NCBI GenBank assembly: GCA_937899715.1
Contig: CALCNX010000143.1
Location: 1-25,948 of the forward strand
From: an uncultured bacterium
GTDB taxonomy: Bacteria; Bacteroidota; Ignavibacteria; Kapaibacteriales; UBA4661
Length of the DNA stretch: 25,948 nt
Direction of reading: 5' to 3'
Part shown: in pieces, positions 22,395 to 25,948 of the stretch
Layout: each line of letters starts with the position of its first letter
Numbering within the stretch: the stretch's first letter is position 1
Notes under the pieces: generated by a model
What the model saw: the letters and a program-made list of their open reading frames with translations, nothing else
Databases searched by the model: none
What the model was told of the DNA's origin: nothing
Made by a program: the position numbers and the translations under genes

Positions 22395-22418
22395 CTTTGT
22401 ACGCTACTAAGTGCGCAC

Positions 22419-23666
22419 TTACATTTTTTTGAAAATCAACGTCGCATTGTGTCCGCCGAAACCAAAACCGTTATTGAGGATGTGATTGATGGTGCGCTGC
22501 TGCGGCTTATTTGCCGTCACGTTTAGGTCAATCGCCTCGTCTTGGTTGAAAATATTAATTGTCGGGGGAACGGTCTGATGCTTGATAGCAAGCAGGCAAG
22601 CGATAGATTCAATCGCACCCGCCGCACCCAGCAAATGCCCCGTCATGGACTTTGTGGAGCTGATATTCACTTTGCTGAGAGATTCTTTGTCGTCGCCGTA
22701 GAGTTTTTTGATGGACTGAATTTCCGCCACATCGCCAAGCGGTGTGGATGTGCCGTGCGTGTTGATGTAGTCCAAATCCTTCGGCGTAAGCCCTGCACTG
22801 CCGAGAGCCATTTGCATAGAGCGCAGTGCACCTTCACCTTCGGGGTGCGGAGCAGTCATATGGTGCGCGTCTGCCGTCATGCCGATTCCGGCAAGTTCTG
22901 CGTAGATATGTGCTCCGCGAGCCTGAGCGGACTCCAGCGTTTCCACGACAAATGCACCGGCGCCTTCGCCCATCACAAAGCCATCGCGGTCTTTGTCGTA
23001 GGGGCGTGAAGCTGTTTCGGGGCTATCGTTACGGGTGGAAAGCGCTTGCATATTACCAAAGCCTGCGATAGCCATTGGCGTAATGGATGCCTCAGCGCCG
23101 CCACAAATCATAATGTCCGCCATGCCATGCTGCAAAATCATGTATGCGTCTATCATGGCATGAAGCGACGTAGCACACGCCGAAACAGTGGCGTAATTAG
23201 GTCCGCGAAGATTGTTGCGAATCGAAATCATACCTGCCGCCATATCGGGAATCATTTGCGGAACGAAGAACGGACTGACGCGGCGTGGTCCGCCTGCCAT
23301 ATAGCCGCGAAACTGCGCGTCGTAAGAAATCATTCCGCCAATGCCGGAGCCATAGACAACACCAATGCGGGTTGTGTCCATATCGGGCAGATGAAATTTC
23401 GCATCTTTCATCGCCATTTCAGCGCTGATGATACCGAACTGACAGTATTTGTCAAGACGATTGAGCGACTTACGGTCGAGATACTTGGTTGCGTCGAAAT
23501 TACGCACTTCGCACGCAAGTTTGCAGTCATAGTCGGCGGTGTCGAAATAGGAAATCGGCACAGCGCCACTTGTTCCGCTCACCAAGCCCTGCCAATACGC
23601 ATCTACGCCCTCGCCGATGGGGGTGATAGCACCGATGCCGGAAATTACAATAGTTTTACGTTGCAT
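22419..23666 (-). CDS. fabF: Beta-ketoacyl-ACP synthase II
   Basis: A 415-residue condensing enzyme that extends acyl-ACP with malonyl-ACP in fatty acid synthesis. The catalytic Cys164 (VSACATSLHAM), His304 (INTHGTSTPLGD), Lys339 and His344 (STKSMTGHLLGAAG) are all present, as is the C-terminal NNGFGFGGHNATLIF. Length matches FabF. The start at 23666 (MQRKTIVISGIGAITP) matches the family; the longer frame from 23744 is dismissed. It follows the thioesterase gene by 58 bp and ends with a good terminator. No acyl carrier protein gene is adjacent, which is unlike the common acpP-fabF order. Confidence 0.95.
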   Translation of the reverse strand: MQRKTIVISGIGAITPIGEGVDAYWQGLVSGTSGAVPISYFDTADYDCKLACEVRNFDATKYLDRKSLNRLDKYCQFGIISAEMAMKDAKFHLPDMDTTRIGVVYGSGIGGMISYDAQFRGYMAGGPRRVSPFFVPQMIPDMAAGMISIRNNLRGPNYATVSACATSLHAMIDAYMILQHGMADIMICGGAEASITPMAIAGFGNMQALSTRNDSPETASRPYDKDRDGFVMGEGAGAFVVETLESAQARGAHIYAELAGIGMTADAHHMTAPHPEGEGALRSMQMALGSAGLTPKDLDYINTHGTSTPLGDVAEIQSIKKLYGDDKESLSKVNISSTKSMTGHLLGAAGAIESIACLLAIKHQTVPPTINIFNQDEAIDLNVTANKPQQRTINHILNNGFGFGGHNATLIFKKM

Positions 23667-23724
23667 AATCCTGAACAATGAGATAACAAAATGATTTTGA
23701 TTACAAGCTATACGAATTATGAGG

Positions 23725-24192
23725 TTACTGCACCTCGACATCAATTTTCATCAAATTGGTCGTGCCACGCGAGAGAAGGCGGTTCTTCTCAGAGTGCCAA
23801 ATCTCGCACTGCGCATTGATAACCTTCGCGCCCTCTTTAATAATCGCGGTTTTGGCGATAACGCGGTCGCCTAATTTTGCCGGAGCGAAGTAATCTACAA
23901 CAAGATTAACAGATGTAAAAAAGTTTTTCTTCCCAAGCGCAAAAATTGTCGCGCCGATAGCATCGTCCATAATGCCGGCGATGACTCCGCCGTGAAATGT
24001 TCCCGCCGGATTCAGCATTTCGGGACGTACTTCAAATTCAATTACCAGTCTGCCGAGTTCAGCTGCAAGCAGCGTTCCGGCAAGCCAGCGTCCAAAGGGG
24101 GAACGACTTTTATCCTTAAAATTTTGTCCGATAAGCGAGCGAAAATGCTCCAAACCCGGATTGGTTGTAGTTTCTGTCTGTTGTGATGACAT
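23725..24192 (-). CDS. PaaI-like hotdog-fold thioesterase
   Basis: A 155-residue hotdog-fold protein. The motif NPAGTFHGGVIAGIMDDAIG (61-80) carries the HGG and the acidic Asp of PaaI/YbgC-type thioesterases; then come VNLVVDYFAPAKLGDRVIA and the final strands NAQCEIWHSEKNRLLSRGTT. Such enzymes hydrolyse acyl-CoA or acyl-ACP thioesters. The start at 24192 (MSSQQTET) is preferred; a longer frame from 24234 adds 14 residues. It is placed between the TetR regulator (54 bp gap) and fabF (58 bp gap), suggesting a lipid-related operon. The acyl substrate is unknown. Confidence 0.88.
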   Translation of the reverse strand: MSSQQTETTTNPGLEHFRSLIGQNFKDKSRSPFGRWLAGTLLAAELGRLVIEFEVRPEMLNPAGTFHGGVIAGIMDDAIGATIFALGKKNFFTSVNLVVDYFAPAKLGDRVIAKTAIIKEGAKVINAQCEIWHSEKNRLLSRGTTNLMKIDVEVQ

Positions 24193-24246
24193 TGAGATAG
24201 GTAAAAAATGAGAAAAATGATTGAACAGTATCAAGTTCCAATGGTA

Positions 24247-24804
24247 TCAAGTGCAATACGCCACAGAGCGTTCTACGGCTTCGGTGGTAAATTGTTCATT
24301 CGCGTACAGGCGGGAAAGCATGACTGCGCCCTCAACGTCCTGCATAATACGCCATGCAATGTTGTCTGCTTCTTCCGGCGTGAGCAAGGAGCGCAATATA
24401 TGAGTAAGCGCAGCGTGCCATCTATCGCTAATTTCCCGTAGAAGCGGCATAAATTCAGGCGTGTTATTCAGCGTTTCCGCCGAAACATTCGCGATAAGGC
24501 AACCTCCGTTGCCGCGCAGCATAATTGCCACGTGCGCATCAAGCATAGATTTCATGCGTTCTTGCGGCAAAATGTCATTGTTATACGCAAGTGTAAAAAT
24601 ATGTTCAGCAAAAAAATCGCGTGTATGTATAAGACCTTCGCGTAAAATCTCATCCTTACAACGAAAGTAGTGATAAAAACTCCCCTTCTGCAAACCGCAC
24701 ACCTCCGCAAGGTCGCTCATCGTTGTGCGATGAAAGCCGTGCGTTCGGAAGCGCTCTACGCACTTTGTGAGAATTTCTTCACGAGTAATTTTCTGGACAG
24801 GCAT
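24247..24804 (-). CDS. TetR-family transcriptional regulator
   Basis: A 185-residue repressor. The N-terminal HTH is typical: REEILTKCVERFRTHGFHRT, then TMSDLAEVCGLQKGSFYHYF and RCKDEIL (residues about 8-54). The ligand-binding half includes MLRGNGGCLIANVSAETLNN, resembling the AcrR/YxaF-like subgroup with a GCL-A-N segment. The ligand is unknown. It is the first gene of the run tetR-thioesterase-fabF, so it may control fatty acid genes in the manner of FabR or FadR, though it is not recognisably either. A CAAACGTTTG palindrome lies 57 bp before its start and is the likely operator. Confidence 0.9.
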   Translation of the reverse strand: MPVQKITREEILTKCVERFRTHGFHRTTMSDLAEVCGLQKGSFYHYFRCKDEILREGLIHTRDFFAEHIFTLAYNNDILPQERMKSMLDAHVAIMLRGNGGCLIANVSAETLNNTPEFMPLLREISDRWHAALTHILRSLLTPEEADNIAWRIMQDVEGAVMLSRLYANEQFTTEAVERSVAYCT

Positions 24805-24860
24805 AACTATTGATTTCCAAGCATTTTTTGTGTGTATTCCTAACGTGAATGCTAATTTAC

Positions 24861-24870
24861 CAAACGTTTG
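24861..24870. promoter_or_regulatory. Palindrome, candidate TetR operator
   Basis: CAAACGTTTG is a perfect 10-bp palindrome within ACCAAACGTTTGTTTGAT, 57 bp upstream of the tetR start. Many TetR-family regulators bind such palindromes in their own promoter, so autoregulation of the tetR-thioesterase-fabF operon is the likely role. Confidence 0.5.
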
Positions 24871-24882
24871 TTTGATAAAATA

Positions 24883-24919
24883 GGTAAAAAAATTGGCCCG
24901 CCTTTCGGCAGACCAATTT
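24883..24919 (-). terminator. Rho-independent terminator after lipocalin-like gene
   Basis: On the minus strand AAATTGGTCTGCC (24919-24907) pairs over 13 bp, with two G-U pairs, with GGCGGGCCAATTT (24902-24890) around a GAAA tetraloop, followed by a T-run. It is 14 bp after the stop of the lipoprotein gene. Confidence 0.85.
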
Positions 24920-24933
24920 CATTTATCGTCAGA

Positions 24934-25353
24934 TTATATTTTAATAAACAGAATTTCTGAGCTCGCTGCATCGTCAATCAGATTCAATGTCACATCTGTC
25001 ATGTTTTTCACATACCAGCTATGGTTCAATGCAGTCATTTCCTCATTTCCATCAATTGTTATGGTTACTTCACGGTCATACACCGGATCGGTATTAATTG
25101 ATACCAAACTCCAGCTACCGGTATACGTTTCCGCACCTTTAGTGGCAACCAATTCACCACTATTTAAAAATTCGAAGGTGTAATCCTGATACTGCGCCAG
25201 ATCGCCCGTTCCCGCAAAATCGTTCACTTTATACGACCCCGGTAATATACTTTGGGCCTCAGCAATTGAAATATTGTTCAACTCATTTTTCGTGCAAGAG
25301 GTAACTAATACTGCTGCGAGCACCATTACCGAAAGGATTCTAAAATTTCTCAT
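24934..25353 (-). CDS. Lipocalin-like lipoprotein
   Basis: A 139-residue lipoprotein. The start at 25353 gives a lipoprotein signal, MRNFRILSVMVLAAVLVTSC, with the lipobox LVTSC and acylated Cys20; a longer frame from 25419 lacks a sensible N-terminus. The mature part (LPGSYKVNDFAG, YQDYTFEFLNSGELVATKGA, YTGSWSLVS, VTITIDGNEEM) is a small antiparallel beta-barrel of the lipocalin-like type common in Bacteroidota, in which each unit has an x-G-S/T-W strand. It is probably anchored in the outer membrane or periplasm. The partner gene upstream on the same strand is a paralog with the same TATKGA-SYTGTW pattern. Confidence 0.85.
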   Translation of the reverse strand: MRNFRILSVMVLAAVLVTSCTKNELNNISIAEAQSILPGSYKVNDFAGTGDLAQYQDYTFEFLNSGELVATKGAETYTGSWSLVSINTDPVYDREVTITIDGNEEMTALNHSWYVKNMTDVTLNLIDDAASSEILFIKI

Positions 25354-25572
25354 ATTAAGCTTGTTTTGTTGTCTACAAATAAAATGGTTTTTAAGCGTGT
25401 GCCGTTGCATGGCTTCCATTTACCGTATGTCACATTTAGAATCGAATTGGCTGAATCACCTCCTTATTTTACTTATTTACAAAACATCGTGCTTGGCTAA
25501 TAAACTACTTTTGCCTGTCACTTAGTATGTAATGGTGAAAACTTTTTAACCGACCTAAATACAGTACATTTT

Positions 25573-25948
25573 TTACAGCTTTTCGAGGTGAATTTCTTCG
25601 GAAGGTGTATCATCTTTAAGCTGCATAGACGTTTCAGTCAGTTCAGCAATTAACCATTTGCCATCGAGTTTGTCCATTTGTTTGTCGCCGGCAATCGTAA
25701 ATTCAATTTCTTTGCTATAATCCGGGTCGTCATCACTGCTTTTTACCAGCCAGGTTCCGGTATAACTGGAAGCGCCTTTTGTAGCAGTTATTGTTCCGTC
25801 ATCACCAATTTCGAAAGTATAACCATCAAAATCGTTACTTACACCATCACTATTGTCGTAATAATAAACCACTTTCCAGCTTCCACCTGCCAATGCTTCA
25901 GCTTCAGTTATTGTTACATCTGAAAGAGCGTCTTTTGAACAGGAAGGC
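25573..25948 (-). CDS. Lipocalin-like lipoprotein paralog (partial, 5' end outside window)
   Basis: The visible 125 codons begin PSCSKDALSDVTITEAEALA, in which the Cys very probably is the lipobox cysteine, so only about 20 signal residues are missing. The mature part, GGSWKVVYYYDNSDG, YTFEIGDDGTITATKGA, SSYTGTWLVKS and IEFTIAGDKQMDKLDGKW, aligns by eye with the neighbouring lipoprotein along its whole length. The two are therefore tandem paralogs, 219 bp apart. No function beyond a lipocalin-like ligand-binding or surface protein can be proposed. Confidence 0.82.
   Translation of the reverse strand, partial: PSCSKDALSDVTITEAEALAGGSWKVVYYYDNSDGVSNDFDGYTFEIGDDGTITATKGASSYTGTWLVKSSDDDPDYSKEIEFTIAGDKQMDKLDGKWLIAELTETSMQLKDDTPSEEIHLEKL

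Noticed and set aside
23046..23681. 211-codon plus-strand frame opposite fabF
   Set aside because: It has His/Arg/Asn-rich antisense composition, and fabF is unambiguous on the other strand.
1..25948. CRISPR arrays
   Set aside because: No set of regularly spaced direct repeats was seen on reading the window, and no cas-like gene is present.

Overview
The window looks like chromosome from a Bacteroidota/Chlorobiota-type (FCB group) bacterium. The reasons are a Bacteroidetes-style tyrosine recombinase, lipocalin-like lipoproteins with SpII signals, many Sec-exported beta-barrel proteins, mostly weak Shine-Dalgarno sites, and a candidate promoter resembling the Bacteroidetes -33/-7 type. No intact rRNA, tRNA or CRISPR array was seen. 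All gene names rest on reading motifs; no database search was run.

Region 1 (1-2440): the end of a probable integrated element. On the minus strand lie a tyrosine recombinase, an excisionase-type HTH protein, a HEPN-domain protein and the start of an unknown partner gene. The element seems to end at about 2424-2441, where a sequence resembling the 3' end of a tRNA (a candidate att site) is followed by a terminator.

Region 2 (2578-10079, plus 12582-13922, minus strand): a purine and uric acid breakdown cluster. It encodes the xanthine dehydrogenase FeS/FAD subunit, XdhC, the membrane urate hydroxylase PuuD with a cytochrome c tail, 5-hydroxyisourate hydrolase, a CitE/HpcH-like TIM-barrel protein of unknown role, OHCU decarboxylase, allantoicase and allantoinase. 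Together these would take xanthine to ureidoglycolate plus urea. The molybdenum subunit of xanthine dehydrogenase and a recognisable ureidoglycolate lyase are absent from the window. The TIM-barrel protein sits where a ureidoglycolate or glyoxylate enzyme would be useful.

Region 3 (10493-12562, plus strand): an AT-richer cassette in the opposite orientation that separates allantoicase from allantoinase. It holds a zinc-ribbon membrane protein, an 83-residue exported Gly-rich peptide followed by a terminator/attenuator hairpin, a SpoIIM (DUF95)-like membrane protein and a polytopic Yip1-like membrane protein. A short peptide beside a DUF95 protein recalls circular-bacteriocin loci. This is the best candidate here for an undescribed system.

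Region 4 (14091-18637, plus strand): complex I genes nuoG (with all N7 cluster cysteines) and nuoH, unusually separated by an outer-membrane barrel gene and a DUF2628 gene. A 121-bp MITE-like nested inverted repeat lies just after nuoG, and a strong terminator follows nuoH.

Region 5 (18659-22180, minus strand): an ECF sigma factor, then a protein joining an anti-sigma-like N-terminus, one inner-membrane helix and a C-terminal beta-barrel-like domain, then two tandem paralogous outer-membrane proteins.

Region 6 (22341-24870, minus strand): a TetR regulator, a hotdog thioesterase and FabF (beta-ketoacyl-ACP synthase II), probably one lipid operon with its own terminator and an operator-like palindrome upstream.

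Region 7 (24890-25948, minus strand): two tandem lipocalin-like lipoproteins, the second cut by the window edge.
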